NCBI RefSeq assembly: GCF_004564355.1
Contig: NZ_CP038266.1
Coordinates: 3,658,001 to 3,722,000, forward strand
Origin: Microbacterium wangchenii
GTDB taxonomy: Bacteria > Actinomycetota > Actinomycetes > Actinomycetales > Microbacteriaceae
DNA length: 64,000 bases
Reading direction: 5' to 3'
Of the stretch, positions 8,277-17,374 are shown in pieces; positions within the stretch are counted from its first letter, which is position 1, and every line of letters begins with the position of its first letter. The translations under genes were made by a program, and so were the position numbers. Under the pieces are notes generated by a model. That model was not told the DNA's origin. It worked only from the letters and a program-made list of their open reading frames with translations, and made no database searches.

Positions 8277-8378
8277 GCTGTGCTCGCTCCTGTGCGATCG
8301 CGCCGCCGGCGCATCCGACGGTCCGCTCCGATCGTCTTCGGGCCGCCGCCCTCCTGTCAACCGCACCTGTGGCAGCAC

Positions 8379-8414
8379 GAAGCCCGGAGGACCGACACGG
8401 GTCCTCCGGGCTTC
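8379..8414 (-). terminator. Strong hairpin, likely terminator of the FMN reductase gene
   Basis: Arms 8379-8393 (GAAGCCCGGAGGACC) and 8400-8414 pair perfectly over 15 bp with a 6-nt loop. It begins 13 bp downstream of the stop codon of the leftward FMN reductase gene. There is no long T-tract, as is usual in high-GC actinobacteria. Confidence 0.75.
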
Positions 8415-8427
8415 GCGGCTCGGGGGC

Positions 8428-9012
8428 TCAGGCCGCGCGGGCCTCGCTGCGCTCCGCGCCCGCGGAGTAACGGGACACCAGCGCGGTGAAGGCTTCGAGG
8501 TAGCCGCGCAGGAAGCCGGCGGTGGTGTCGTCGGCGATCTCGCCACCGTCGGTCAGCAGACCCGGGTGCGACTGGATGAAGCCCTCCGGCTGGCCCAGGG
8601 TGGGCGCGTTGAGGTGGAGGAGGATCGCCTTGAGGTGCTGCTGGGCAGCGGCGGTGCCGATCGGGCTGCCCGACGTGCCGATGACGGCGACGGGCTTGTG
8701 GTCGAAGGCGCCGTCTCCGTAGGGACGGGCGGCCCAGTCCAGCGCGTTCTTGAGTACGCCGGGGATCGAGCGGCTGTACTCGGGCGTGACGATGAGCACG
8801 CCGTCCACGTCCTTAATGGCCTGCTTGAAGTCGGTGGCCACCTGCGGGAAGTCCGCGTCGAAGTCGGTGGAATAGAAGGGGAGGTCCTTGATCGGGATCT
8901 CCACGAGGGTCACGTTGTCGGGGGCGAGGGACTCCAGTGCCTGCGCCAGGCGGCGATTGATGGACGTGCTGGAGATGCTGCCGACGATGTAGCCGATCGT
9001 GTACGAGGTCAC
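8428..9012 (-). CDS. NADPH-dependent FMN reductase / NAD(P)H oxidoreductase
   Basis: The product is 194 aa from GTG 9012, which is preceded by GGAAGG at the right distance; an in-frame start at 9066 adds 18 residues that look non-native. The flavodoxin-like fold shows VGSISSTSINRRLA as the phosphate-binding loop and the family motif TPEYSRSIPGVLKNALDW. Such enzymes (YieF/ChrR/SsuE group) reduce FMN, quinones or chromate. A well-formed hairpin follows the gene. No partner gene is adjacent, so the physiological acceptor is not clear. Confidence 0.87.
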   Translation of the reverse strand: MTSYTIGYIVGSISSTSINRRLAQALESLAPDNVTLVEIPIKDLPFYSTDFDADFPQVATDFKQAIKDVDGVLIVTPEYSRSIPGVLKNALDWAARPYGDGAFDHKPVAVIGTSGSPIGTAAAQQHLKAILLHLNAPTLGQPEGFIQSHPGLLTDGGEIADDTTAGFLRGYLEAFTALVSRYSAGAERSEARAA

Positions 9013-9152
9013 GACGATCCTTCCGTTGAGGTCTTGCGGGATTCCCCGCGTTCTATGCATGTGCAAGTAATTCTCCCGCGAGTCTATTCCCGCGCATCCG
9101 TCTCCCCCCTCAGACGGATGTCGCGCCCCGACGTCACCCCTACGGTGGAGGG

Positions 9153-10400
9153 GTGGCCCCGATGACCCCCGCGCAGCAGCGCACCGACGTGATCCTCGCC
9201 GTCGTCGTGTTCCTCGGCGCCCTCCTCAGCGCCGTGCTGTCGTCGATCTCCGGCCTGTACGGCGACGAGCAAGGGGAGATGGCCCTCGCCGTCGCCTACG
9301 CCTTCGCACTGGCCGTGCCCCTCGCCGTCCGGCGGCGCTGGCCGGCCACCGTCGCTGTGATCGTCTCGGTCGCCTACTTCGCCGCCGTGACCCTGCGCAT
9401 CCCCGAGCTGTACGCCGGGAACATCGCGGTGTTCCTCGCCCTGTTCACTGTGGGCGCCTGGTCGGTCGACCGCCGGCGAGCGACGATCGTGCGCATCGCG
9501 ATCATCGCCGGCATGTTCGTGTGGCTCGCCGTCGTCACCTTCCAGGACGTCACCTCACCGGCGACCGAGGAGGCACTCGCGGAGGCGGGGAGCCTGTCGC
9601 CGTTCGTCGCGTTCACACTGCTGACGGTGCTGATCAACGTCCTCTTCTTCGGCGGCGCGTACTACTTCGGCGATCGCGCGTACGCCCAGATGCGCGAACG
9701 CCGCGAACTCGAGGAGCGCACGCGCGAACTCGAGCGGGAACGCGAGGTCACCGCCGCGCAGGCGGTCGCCCTCGATCGTGTGCGGATCGCGCGCGAGCTG
9801 CACGATGTCGTGGCCCACCACGTCTCGCTCATGGGGGTGCAGGCCGGCGCCGCGCGCGCCGTGATGGCCCGCGACCCCGAGGAGGCGCGCCGCATCCTCG
9901 AGGCCGTCGAGGCGTCGGCTCGCGAGTCGCTCGGAGAGCTGCGTCAGCTGCTGGCCACCCTCCGCACGCCTGGGGCCGATCCCGAGCCCGAGACCGGGCC
10001 CACGACCCGCGGGCTCACGGGGCTGGCGGCGCTCGTGGAGGAGTCCACCGCGGCGGGGCTGCCCGCCACGCTCACGGTGGTCGGCCAGCCGGCGGAGGTG
10101 CCCGATCTCGTGCAGCTGAATCTGTACCGCATCGCACAGGAGGCCCTCACGAACGCGCGGCGTCATGCCGGCCCGGATGCCACGGCCGACGTGCGCCTGC
10201 GCTACGGCGCCGGGTCGGTCGAACTGGAGATCGTCAACACCGGTCGCGCCCGCCCTGCGCAAACGGGTCTCGGACAGGTCGGTATGCGCGAGCGCGCGGC
10301 CGCATCGGGGGGCACGATCGAGATGGGTCCGCGCGCGCGTGGCGGGTATCTGGTGCGTGTGAACGTGCCGCTGACCGGACGGGTGGCGGCGGATGTCTGA
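9153..10400 (+). CDS. Sensor histidine kinase (DesK/NarL type)
   Basis: The product is 415 aa. Four to five membrane helices lie in residues 12-175 without a large extracytoplasmic loop, followed by a coiled-coil linker, the HisKA_3 box RIARELHD with phospho-acceptor His217, and an HATPase_c domain (LYRIAQEALTNARRHAG and GLGQVGMRERA). It would autophosphorylate and pass the phosphate to the next gene's product. The GTG at 9153 has TACGGT 6 nt upstream, the leaderless pattern seen often here; ATG 9162, with GGAGGGG in front, is the alternative. The gene overlaps the response regulator by 8 nt. The signal is unknown. Confidence 0.93.
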   Translation: MAPMTPAQQRTDVILAVVVFLGALLSAVLSSISGLYGDEQGEMALAVAYAFALAVPLAVRRRWPATVAVIVSVAYFAAVTLRIPELYAGNIAVFLALFTVGAWSVDRRRATIVRIAIIAGMFVWLAVVTFQDVTSPATEEALAEAGSLSPFVAFTLLTVLINVLFFGGAYYFGDRAYAQMRERRELEERTRELEREREVTAAQAVALDRVRIARELHDVVAHHVSLMGVQAGAARAVMARDPEEARRILEAVEASARESLGELRQLLATLRTPGADPEPETGPTTRGLTGLAALVEESTAAGLPATLTVVGQPAEVPDLVQLNLYRIAQEALTNARRHAGPDATADVRLRYGAGSVELEIVNTGRARPAQTGLGQVGMRERAAASGGTIEMGPRARGGYLVRVNVPLTGRVAADV

Positions 10401-11070
10401 GATCCGGGTACTGCTGGTCGATGACCACGCCATGATGCGGGCGGGCTTCCGCACGATCCTCTCGCTCGAGGACGACATCGTCGTGGTCGGCGAGGCCGCC
10501 ACCGGCGCCGAAGCGGTGGCCGCCGCATCCGCGCTCTCCCCCGACGTGATCTGCATGGACGTGCAGATGCCGGACATGGACGGCCTCGAGGCCACGCGCG
10601 CGATCGTGGCCGACCCGGCGGTGGCGGCGGCGGTGCTCATCGTCACGACCTTCGACCGCGACGAGTACCTGTTCGCCGCGCTGGATGCGGGAGCCAGCGG
10701 CTTCCTGCTCAAGAACGCCGGCCCCGAGCAGCTGGTCTCCGCCGTGCGCGTGGTGGCCGGCGGCGACGCGCTGCTCGCGCCGGAGGTGACCCGGCGCGTG
10801 ATCGCGCGGTTCTCCCAGCCCGCCGAGGCCGCTGCTGAGGCCGCCCCGGAAGCCGCGCGACCGCCGGTGGCCCTGGCCGAACCCCTCACCGAACGCGAAG
10901 CGGAAGTGCTCCGCCTCATGGCCGACGCACTGAGCAACGCCGAGATCGCCGAGCGTCTGTTCATCGGGGAGGCGACGGTCAAGACGCACGTGTCCAACGT
11001 GCTGCAGAAGCTCGGCGCACGCGACCGCGTGCAGGCCGTGGTCATCGCGCACCGGTCGCGCCTGGTGTGA
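10393..11070 (+). CDS. LuxR/NarL-family response regulator
   Basis: The product is 225 aa. An N-terminal receiver domain contains the acidic pair Asp10-Asp11 and the phospho-acceptor Asp56 (CMDVQMP), with the conserved Thr/Lys switch residues further on. An Ala-rich linker and a C-terminal LuxR-type helix-turn-helix (about 155-220, LTEREAEVLRLMADALSNAE) follow. It overlaps the kinase gene by 8 nt, so the pair is one transcription unit. The ABC exporter encoded 470 bp downstream is a natural candidate target, as is common for this family, but no operator is identified. Confidence 0.95.
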   Translation: MSEIRVLLVDDHAMMRAGFRTILSLEDDIVVVGEAATGAEAVAAASALSPDVICMDVQMPDMDGLEATRAIVADPAVAAAVLIVTTFDRDEYLFAALDAGASGFLLKNAGPEQLVSAVRVVAGGDALLAPEVTRRVIARFSQPAEAAAEAAPEAARPPVALAEPLTEREAEVLRLMADALSNAEIAERLFIGEATVKTHVSNVLQKLGARDRVQAVVIAHRSRLV

Positions 11071-11136
11071 GCGTCGGCGCCGCACCCCGTTGTCAAGGCC
11101 CGCGACGCGACGCGGCGCGCGCCTAGCCTCGATCGC

Positions 11137-11415
11137 ATGAACACCCATGACGAGAGCACCAAGCCGGATGCGACCGACGCGCGAGCGGTGACCGGGGAGG
11201 CCCTCCCCGAGAGCGACGCCGTCCGCAAGGACATGTCCTACAGTCCGGCCAGCGATACCGACACGCAGCGCAAGCAGGACGATCCCCTCCCCGACACCAT
11301 CGACGACGACATCGATCCCGACGATGTCCGGGCGGTCCCCGGGACCGGCGGGCCGGACGACGTCGGCGACGTGGACGTGGACCCGGAGGATCTGAACATG
11401 CCCGGACGCTCCTGA
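11137..11415 (+). CDS. Small acidic, probably disordered protein
   Basis: The product is 92 aa, very rich in Asp, Pro, Gly and Thr, with almost no hydrophobic residues and no Cys or Trp. The acidic C-terminal half (DDDIDPDDVRAVPG and similar) suggests an intrinsically disordered protein or a metal or cation binder. TAGCCT lies 7 nt before the ATG, so translation is probably leaderless. It lies between the two-component genes and the ABC exporter. No function can be given. Confidence 0.6.
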   Translation: MNTHDESTKPDATDARAVTGEALPESDAVRKDMSYSPASDTDTQRKQDDPLPDTIDDDIDPDDVRAVPGTGGPDDVGDVDVDPEDLNMPGRS

Positions 11416-11539
11416 TCCCGTGCCCGCTCTCCCCCTCACGGGGGAGGACGAGAACCCGCCCGGCGGCGGATGCGGCCGGGCGGGGCCCTCCGTACCGTGA
11501 ATGGTGAGGTGCCCGACGGGTGCCGGAGGAGGAGGACAC

Positions 11540-12424
11540 GTGCTCCAGTTGGAGAGCATCACCAAGAGCTACGGCGGGCGCCGCGTGCTCGATGACGTGA
11601 GCTTCGAGATCGTCCCAGGGCGCCTGACCGGCTTCGTCGGCGGCAACGGCGCCGGCAAGACCACCACGATGCGGATCGCCCTCGGGGTGCTCGCGAAAGA
11701 CGCCGGCACGGTCCTGCTGGAGGGGCGTGAGGTCACAACGGCCGACCGCCGCCGCTTCGGGTACATGCCCGAGGAGCGGGGCCTGTACCCGAAGATGAAA
11801 GTCGGCGAGCACATCGCCTACCTCGCGCGTCTGCACGGCTTCAGCAAGTCCGACGCGACGGCAAAGGCCGAGGCACTGCTGCACCGGCTCGGGCTCTCCG
11901 AGCGGCTGAACGACCTCGTCGAGACGCTGTCGCTGGGAAACCAGCAGCGCGCCCAGATCGCCGCGGCGCTCGTGCACGACCCGGAGGTGCTCATCCTGGA
12001 CGAGCCGTTCTCGGGCCTGGATCCACTGGCCGTCGACGTCGTCGCCGCCGTCCTGCAGGAGCGCGCCGCCGCCGGTGCGGCCGTGCTGTTCTCTTCGCAC
12101 CAGCTCGACGTCGTCGAGCGGCTGTGCGACGACCTCGTGATCATCGCCGGTGGCCGCATCCGTGCCGCCGGCTCCCGCGACACGCTGCGTGCCGAGCACT
12201 CGGGGCACCGCTTCGAACTGGTGTCGGCGGGAGACGCGGGCTGGGTGCGCGAGCAGCCCGGCATCACGGTGCTCGACTTCGCCGGCGGCTACGCCCTGTT
12301 CGAAGCCGACGACGACGGGGCCGCACAGCGCGTGCTCCGCCACGCCGTCGAGCGCGGCGACGTCGCCAGCTTCGCCCCGCAGCGCCCCACCCTCGCCGAG
12401 ATCTTCAAGGAGGTCATCCGATGA
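11540..12424 (+). CDS. ABC transporter ATP-binding protein (NatA-like)
   Basis: The product is 294 aa. Walker A GGNGAGKT is at residues 34-41, the signature LSLGNQQ at 130-136, Walker B LILDEP at 151-156, and the switch His in FSSHQ shortly after. A C-terminal DUF4162-like tail of about 75 residues is typical of NatA-type exporters. GTG 11540 is used because GGAGGAGGA stands just upstream; an earlier in-frame start lacks support. The stop overlaps the permease start by 4 nt (ATGA), so it forms a two-gene exporter with the next product. Confidence 0.93.
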   Translation: MLQLESITKSYGGRRVLDDVSFEIVPGRLTGFVGGNGAGKTTTMRIALGVLAKDAGTVLLEGREVTTADRRRFGYMPEERGLYPKMKVGEHIAYLARLHGFSKSDATAKAEALLHRLGLSERLNDLVETLSLGNQQRAQIAAALVHDPEVLILDEPFSGLDPLAVDVVAAVLQERAAAGAAVLFSSHQLDVVERLCDDLVIIAGGRIRAAGSRDTLRAEHSGHRFELVSAGDAGWVREQPGITVLDFAGGYALFEADDDGAAQRVLRHAVERGDVASFAPQRPTLAEIFKEVIR

Positions 12425-13527
12425 GCACCACACCCTCATCCCCCAGCGAATGGCAGAGCGCGTGGCTCGTGGCCGAGCGTGAGATCGGCTCGAAGCTGCG
12501 CAGCAAGGCCTTCGTCATCTCTTCCGCGATCCTGCTGATCGCCGCTCTCGCCTCCGTGCTGTGGGGCGGTTTCGCCGCCGCCAACAGCGCCGACGAGGGC
12601 ATCCCTGTGGCCGTCACGAGCCAGACGGAGCGCGATGTCGAGGGTCTGGAAGGGCTCGACGTCACCGTCGCGGACGACGCGGATGCCGCGACCGAACTCG
12701 TCGCGGACGGCACCGTCGACGCGGCCCTCCTACCCGACGACTCCGGCACCGGGTTCGACTTCAAGATCGTCGCCGACGACGGCGTGCCCAGTGGGCTCAT
12801 GGCGATGCTCAGCCAATCACCGACGGTCGAGCTGCTCGACCCGAGCGGCGGCATGGACGGCATCCTGCGCTACTTCGTCGCGCTCGGCTTCGGCATCGTC
12901 TTCCTCATGGCGGCGTCCATCTTCGGTTCCACGATCGCGACGAGCGTCGTGGAGGAGAAGCAGACGCGGGTCGTGGAGATCCTCATCTCCGCCATCCCCG
13001 TGCGCTCGCTCCTGGCCGGCAAGGTCATCGGCAACACGATCCTGGCGATGGCCCAGATCATCGCGCTCGCAGCGATCGCCGTGGTCGGCTTGTCGATCAC
13101 GGGGCAGACCGAGGTGCTCGCCGGCCTGGGCGCGCCGCTGCTGTGGTTCGCGGTGTTCTTCTTCTTCGGATTCGTCCTGCTGGCGGCACTGTTCGCCGCG
13201 GCCGGCGCGATGGTGTCGCGCCAGGAGGACATCGGCGCCACCACGACGCCGCTGACGATGCTGATCATGGCGCCGTACTTCCTGGTGATCTTCTTCAACG
13301 ACAACCCGCTGGTGCTGGGCATCATGTCGTACGTGCCGTTCTCGGCGCCGGTCGGGATGCCGCTGCGGCAGTACCTCGGAACCGCCGAGTGGTGGGAGCC
13401 GATCGTGTCTCTGGTAATCCTCGCGGCCACGTGCGTGGCGGCCATCTGGGTCGGGGCCCGGATCTACCAGAACTCGCTGCTGCGGATGGGTGCGCGCGTG
13501 AAGCTCGCCGAGGCGCTGCGCGGCTGA
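12421..13527 (+). CDS. ABC transporter permease (NatB/ABC-2 type)
   Basis: The product is 368 aa. One N-terminal helix (AFVISSAILLIAALASVLW) is followed by an extracytoplasmic domain of about 120 residues and then five C-terminal helices. This is the ABC-2 / YhaP-NatB layout of exporters for Na+, drugs or peptides. The conserved cytosolic EEKQTRVVEILISA segment lies before the second helix and probably contacts the ATPase. Translational coupling to the ATPase gene supports a heteromeric exporter. A 14-bp stem hairpin follows the gene. The substrate is unknown. Confidence 0.92.
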   Translation: MSTTPSSPSEWQSAWLVAEREIGSKLRSKAFVISSAILLIAALASVLWGGFAAANSADEGIPVAVTSQTERDVEGLEGLDVTVADDADAATELVADGTVDAALLPDDSGTGFDFKIVADDGVPSGLMAMLSQSPTVELLDPSGGMDGILRYFVALGFGIVFLMAASIFGSTIATSVVEEKQTRVVEILISAIPVRSLLAGKVIGNTILAMAQIIALAAIAVVGLSITGQTEVLAGLGAPLLWFAVFFFFGFVLLAALFAAAGAMVSRQEDIGATTTPLTMLIMAPYFLVIFFNDNPLVLGIMSYVPFSAPVGMPLRQYLGTAEWWEPIVSLVILAATCVAAIWVGARIYQNSLLRMGARVKLAEALRG

Positions 13528-13540
13528 CGCGAACGCATCG

Positions 13541-13577
13541 GGAGGGGAGGCGCAAGGGGTCGGTGCGCCTCCCCTCC
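13541..13577 (+). terminator. Hairpin terminator after the ABC exporter operon
   Basis: GGAGGGGAGGCGCA (13541-13554) pairs perfectly with 13564-13577 around a 9-nt loop, 14 bp downstream of the permease stop and upstream of zwf. There is no T-run, but the stem is very stable. Confidence 0.7.
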
Positions 13578-13596
13578 GCCTCGCTATGGTGTGCCC

Positions 13597-14988
13597 ATGG
13601 CGGCGGAGACCACGACCCTTCTCATCCTCGGAGCATCCGGCGATCTCACCTCCCGCCTGCTGCTCCCGGCCCTCGGGCAGCTCCTCGCGCGCGAACCGGG
13701 CCGCCGCATCCACCTGCGCGGTGCCGGCATCGACGAGCTGGACGACGAGGCGTGGCGCGAGATCGTCCGCGCCTCCTTCGCCACCACCGACTCCGCCGGC
13801 GCTTTCGACGCCGTTGCCGACACCACCTACACCCGCGCCGACATCACCTCCCCCGACGACCTGACCGCTCTGCTGGCCGGTAACGAGGGCCGCGTGGCCC
13901 TGTACTTCGCCGTCCCGCCGGCCGTCGCCGAACGCGCATGCGAGGCCCTCACGGGCGTGGACGTGCCGGAGGGGCTCATCCTGGCGCTGGAGAAGCCGTT
14001 CGGCAGCGACGAAGCGAGCGCGCGGCGGCTGAACGAGACGCTGCGGCGGATCGTCCCTGAGTCGCAGGTGTTCCGCATCGACCACTTCCTGGGGCGGTCC
14101 ACGACGCTCAACCTCGTCGGGATCCGACTGGCCAACCGCCTCATCGAGCCGGTGTGGTCGGCCGAGCACATCGAGTCCGTCCTCATCCGCTACGACGAGA
14201 CGCTCGGACTCGAAGGCCGGGCAGGCTACTACGACCGGGCCGGCGCTCTCGTGGACATGATCCAGAGTCACCTGCTGCAGGTGCTCGCGATCCTCGCGAT
14301 GGAACCGCCCGCGACCTTGGATGAGAGGGACTTCCGGGATGCCACGGCGGCGGTGCTGCGCGCCACGCACGTGTGGAACGACGATCCGACGGCCTCCTCA
14401 CGCCGCGCCCGCTATACGGCGGGGTCGATCGGCGACCGCGAGCTCCCTGCATACGTGGACGAGCCCGGGGTGGATGCGGCCAACCAGACCGAGACGCTCG
14501 CCGAGATGGTCTGCGAGGTGCGGACGGAGCGCTGGCGCGGCGTGCCCATCACGCTGCGCTCAGGGAAGGCCCTGGACGACGCCGATCGCGAGGTCATCGT
14601 CCGCTTCCGCCCGGTGCGGCATCTGCCGGACGGTCTGACCGGCAGCACCGAGCCGTCGGTGCTGCGCTTCTCGCTCGGGCCCGACCGCGTGGCGCTGGAG
14701 CTGAACCTCAACGGCGGCGACGATCCCTTCGAGCTGGAGCGCGCGTCGCTGCGCGCGGAGCTCGGCGCGGGAGCGCTGAAGGCCTACGCCGAGGTGCTGT
14801 CGGGGATCCTCGACGGTGACGCCACGCTGGCTGTCCGCGGGGATGTCGCCGAGGAGTGCTGGCGGATCGTGCAGCCGGTGCGGGACGCGTGGCGCGCGGA
14901 CGAGGTGCCGCTGGACGAGTACCGGGCCGGCAGCGAGCGCCCCGACTCGTGGCCGCGGCATCCGGACGGCGCGCTCGGCCGCTCGTAG
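13597..14988 (+). CDS. zwf: Glucose-6-phosphate 1-dehydrogenase
   Basis: The product is 463 aa. It oxidises glucose 6-phosphate to 6-phosphogluconolactone, making NADPH in the oxidative pentose phosphate pathway. The nucleotide-binding GASGDLT lies near the N-terminus, EKPFGSD marks the coenzyme domain, and RIDHFLG contains the catalytic His-containing active-site signature. It is somewhat shorter than the usual 490-510 aa and is not next to tal, opcA or pgl, so it may be a second, stand-alone isoform; this is inference. ATG 13597 is chosen because TATGGT lies 6 nt upstream; GTG 13591 abuts that hexamer. Confidence 0.92.
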   Translation: MAAETTTLLILGASGDLTSRLLLPALGQLLAREPGRRIHLRGAGIDELDDEAWREIVRASFATTDSAGAFDAVADTTYTRADITSPDDLTALLAGNEGRVALYFAVPPAVAERACEALTGVDVPEGLILALEKPFGSDEASARRLNETLRRIVPESQVFRIDHFLGRSTTLNLVGIRLANRLIEPVWSAEHIESVLIRYDETLGLEGRAGYYDRAGALVDMIQSHLLQVLAILAMEPPATLDERDFRDATAAVLRATHVWNDDPTASSRRARYTAGSIGDRELPAYVDEPGVDAANQTETLAEMVCEVRTERWRGVPITLRSGKALDDADREVIVRFRPVRHLPDGLTGSTEPSVLRFSLGPDRVALELNLNGGDDPFELERASLRAELGAGALKAYAEVLSGILDGDATLAVRGDVAEECWRIVQPVRDAWRADEVPLDEYRAGSERPDSWPRHPDGALGRS

Positions 14989-14997
14989 CCGAGGGCC

Positions 14998-15384
14998 CTA
15001 CTGCTCCTCGGCCTGCAGCACCGACAGGACGTTGCCCGCCGGGTCGCGGAACCACGCGATCAGCGGCCCGCCCTCGCGCATGATGCCGCGGGAGTCGGTG
15101 GGGAACTCGGCGTCGTCGTAGATCTTCGTGACGACGCCCCGCGAGTTGAGATCGTCGACGGCCGACTCGATGTCTGCGACCGGGAAGTTCAGGATCGTGA
15201 AGGTCGCCGGCTGGTGGTTCGGCTTGGCGTACACCAGCACGTGGCCGCCGGATTCGAGGAGGAGCTCGAGGAATCCCATCTCGTCCTCGACGACCTCGAG
15301 CCCGAGCGTGTCGCGGTAGAACGCGCGCGCCGCGTCGATGTCATCCACCGAGAAGCCGCTGTATGCGGACGTGGCATCGAACAT
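14998..15384 (-). CDS. VOC-family (glyoxalase-like) protein
   Basis: The product is 128 aa, one vicinal-oxygen-chelate fold made of two beta-alpha-beta3 modules. The N-terminal [20 protein letters not shown] and the C-terminal [14 protein letters not shown] are typical of the glyoxalase/bleomycin-resistance superfamily. Several members act as metal-dependent lyases, dioxygenases or antibiotic-binding proteins; the role here is not known. ATG 15384 follows GAAGGAGG at a good distance, so the longer in-frame extension is rejected. It is convergent with zwf. Confidence 0.87.
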   Translation of the reverse strand: MFDATSAYSGFSVDDIDAARAFYRDTLGLEVVEDEMGFLELLLESGGHVLVYAKPNHQPATFTILNFPVADIESAVDDLNSRGVVTKIYDDAEFPTDSRGIMREGGPLIAWFRDPAGNVLSVLQAEEQ

Positions 15385-15542
15385 GCTGCCTCCTTCGCGG
15401 CGCGGACGGCCGCCCGCTCCGATCGTCCGCCTCCGCGGACCCGCTGTCCAGAGGTCGCCGGCCGCGCACCCGCTGGTTAGCACGGCATACTCCGCCTCAC
15501 CAGCCCCGGCCCCCTCACGGCTGGAGGTGCCTAGAGTGAACC

Positions 15543-16685
15543 ATGACCGCCAGCATCCTCGGCTTCGGAACCGCTCTGCCTCCGACGCGTCTCGCTCAGG
15601 ACGAGGTGCGCGAGATCATGGCCGCACAGCCCGACATCGACCGGCGTGCCCGGCGGATCATCACCGCCGCGTTCGCCGCATCCGCCATCGAGACGCGCCA
15701 CACGGTACTGGCCGAGCTCGGCGGCGAGGCGTCCGGGCTGCACGTGCAGTCAGAGGGCCGCCTGCTCTCCCCCACCACGCGCGCCCGCAACGACGAATTC
15801 CGCCGCGCCGCGCCGCCGCTGCTGGCCGCCGCCGGGCTCGCGGCGCTCGCCTCCGCCGACGTCGACCCGGCCGAGGTGACGCACGTCATCACCGTGTCGT
15901 GCACCGGACTGTTCGCCCCCGGTCCCGACGCGCTGCTCGTCCGCGACCTCGGCCTGAACCCGTCCGTCGAACGCGACCACCTCGGCTTCATCGGGTGCGC
16001 GGCCGCCATGCCGGCACTGCGGATGGCCGCGCGCATCGTCGCCGCCACTCCGGATGCGGTCGTCCTCATCGCCGCCGTCGAACTGTGCTCGCTGCACATC
16101 CGCAGCTCCGACGACCCCGAGCAGATCGTGGCCGCCTCCGTCTTCGCCGACGGCGCCGCAGCCGCCGTCGTCTCCGGCGACCCGGCGCGCGGCCGAAGCC
16201 GGCGCCTCGAGCTGGGCGCATTCGCGACGCGCCTGAGCGATGAGGGCGAGCGGGACATGATGTGGATCGTCGGCGACGCCGGATTCGAGATGACCCTCAC
16301 CGCGGAGGTCCCCCGCATCATCGGACGCCAGGTCCGCGGCATCGTCGACGACGTCTTCGGGGGGCCGGATGCGGTGGACGCATGGGCCGTGCACCCCGGC
16401 GGCCGCAGCATCCTCGACCGCGTCGAGAGCGGCCTCGGCCTCGCCCCCGACGCTCTGGCGGCTTCGCGTCAGGTGCTGCGCGACTACGGCAACATGTCCA
16501 GCGCGACGCTGCTGTTCATCCTGCGGGCGATCCTCGAGGACGACACCCGGCCCGACGGCCAGCGCATCGGGGCGATGGCGTTCGGCCCCGGCCTCACGGT
16601 GGAATCGGCCCGCATGACGGTGCGGGATGCGGCGGCCCCGCAGCACCCCGCGGAAGCTCGGCAGCCCGCCTTCGCGGCGCGATGA
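15543..16685 (+). CDS. Type III polyketide synthase (chalcone synthase-like)
   Basis: The product is 380 aa. The thiolase-fold catalytic triad is intact: Cys120 (TVSCTG), His284 (WAVHPGG) and Asn317 (YGNMSS). Such homodimeric enzymes extend an acyl-CoA starter with malonyl-CoA and cyclise it to a resorcinol, pyrone or phloroglucinol; the starter cannot be read from sequence. It heads a tightly overlapping operon with a methyltransferase (4-nt overlap) and an FAD hydroxylase, the same order as srsA-srsB-srsC of Streptomyces griseus, which make methylated phenolic lipids. TAGAGT lies 5 nt upstream of the ATG. Confidence 0.93.
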   Translation: MTASILGFGTALPPTRLAQDEVREIMAAQPDIDRRARRIITAAFAASAIETRHTVLAELGGEASGLHVQSEGRLLSPTTRARNDEFRRAAPPLLAAAGLAALASADVDPAEVTHVITVSCTGLFAPGPDALLVRDLGLNPSVERDHLGFIGCAAAMPALRMAARIVAATPDAVVLIAAVELCSLHIRSSDDPEQIVAASVFADGAAAAVVSGDPARGRSRRLELGAFATRLSDEGERDMMWIVGDAGFEMTLTAEVPRIIGRQVRGIVDDVFGGPDAVDAWAVHPGGRSILDRVESGLGLAPDALAASRQVLRDYGNMSSATLLFILRAILEDDTRPDGQRIGAMAFGPGLTVESARMTVRDAAAPQHPAEARQPAFAAR

Positions 16686-17374
16686 ACCTGCGTGAACGCG
16701 ACGCCGCGCTGACGGAGCTGATGGACGATCCGGCGTGCGACCCGGAGCTGCTGGCGGCGACCTACCGGCGGTTCGGCGTGGTGAACCGCCTCGTCTCCGG
16801 ATGGGGGACGGTGTGGCGGAGCACCCTGCGGCCGTATCTCAGCGGGCTGGGCCGGCCCGCGCGCGTCCTGGATCTCGGATCGGGCGGCGGCGACCTCGCC
16901 GAGCGGCTGGTCGCCCTCGCGCGGCGCGACGCACTGGCGGTCTCCGTCACCGGCGCCGACCCCGATCCGCGCGCCCACGCCGCGGCGATCACACGTGAGG
17001 GGTCGGGCGTGCAGTTCGTGTGCACCGACTCGCGCGCGCTCGTGGAGGCCGGCGAGCGGTACGACGTCGTGGTGTCCAATCATGTGCTGCATCACCTCGA
17101 CTCGGAGTCGTTCGCGACCTTCACGGACGATTCGCGCGCGCTGTCGCGCGGCGTCGTGCTGCACAGCGACATCGCCCGCAGCCCCGTGGCCTACGGCCTG
17201 TACGCCGTCGGGATCACGCCGCTCGCGCCCGGCACGCTGCTGCGCACCGACGGGCTGCGCTCTATCCGCCGCAGCTACCGCCCGGAAGAACTGGAGCGAG
17301 AACTCGGAGACGGATGGCGCGTCTCGCCGGCGGCTCCCTTCCGCGTGCTCGCGGAGGCGCGCGGCCATGCCTGA
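16682..17374 (+). CDS. Class I SAM-dependent methyltransferase (SrsB-like)
   Basis: The product is 230 aa. The SAM-binding motif I VLDLGSGGGD is at residues 62-71 and a post-motif acidic TGADPDPRA segment follows; NHVLHHL lies where motif III is expected. It overlaps the polyketide synthase stop by 4 nt and the next start by 8 nt, so it is translated with both. By analogy with SrsB it would methylate the resorcinol ring or a hydroxyl of the polyketide product. The position methylated is inference. Confidence 0.85.
   Translation: MNLRERDAALTELMDDPACDPELLAATYRRFGVVNRLVSGWGTVWRSTLRPYLSGLGRPARVLDLGSGGGDLAERLVALARRDALAVSVTGADPDPRAHAAAITREGSGVQFVCTDSRALVEAGERYDVVVSNHVLHHLDSESFATFTDDSRALSRGVVLHSDIARSPVAYGLYAVGITPLAPGTLLRTDGLRSIRRSYRPEELERELGDGWRVSPAAPFRVLAEARGHA

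Noticed and set aside
12817..14370. Open frame of 517 codons on the minus strand opposite the ABC permease and zwf
   Set aside because: It crosses two well-supported genes and a terminator and has no recognisable motif.
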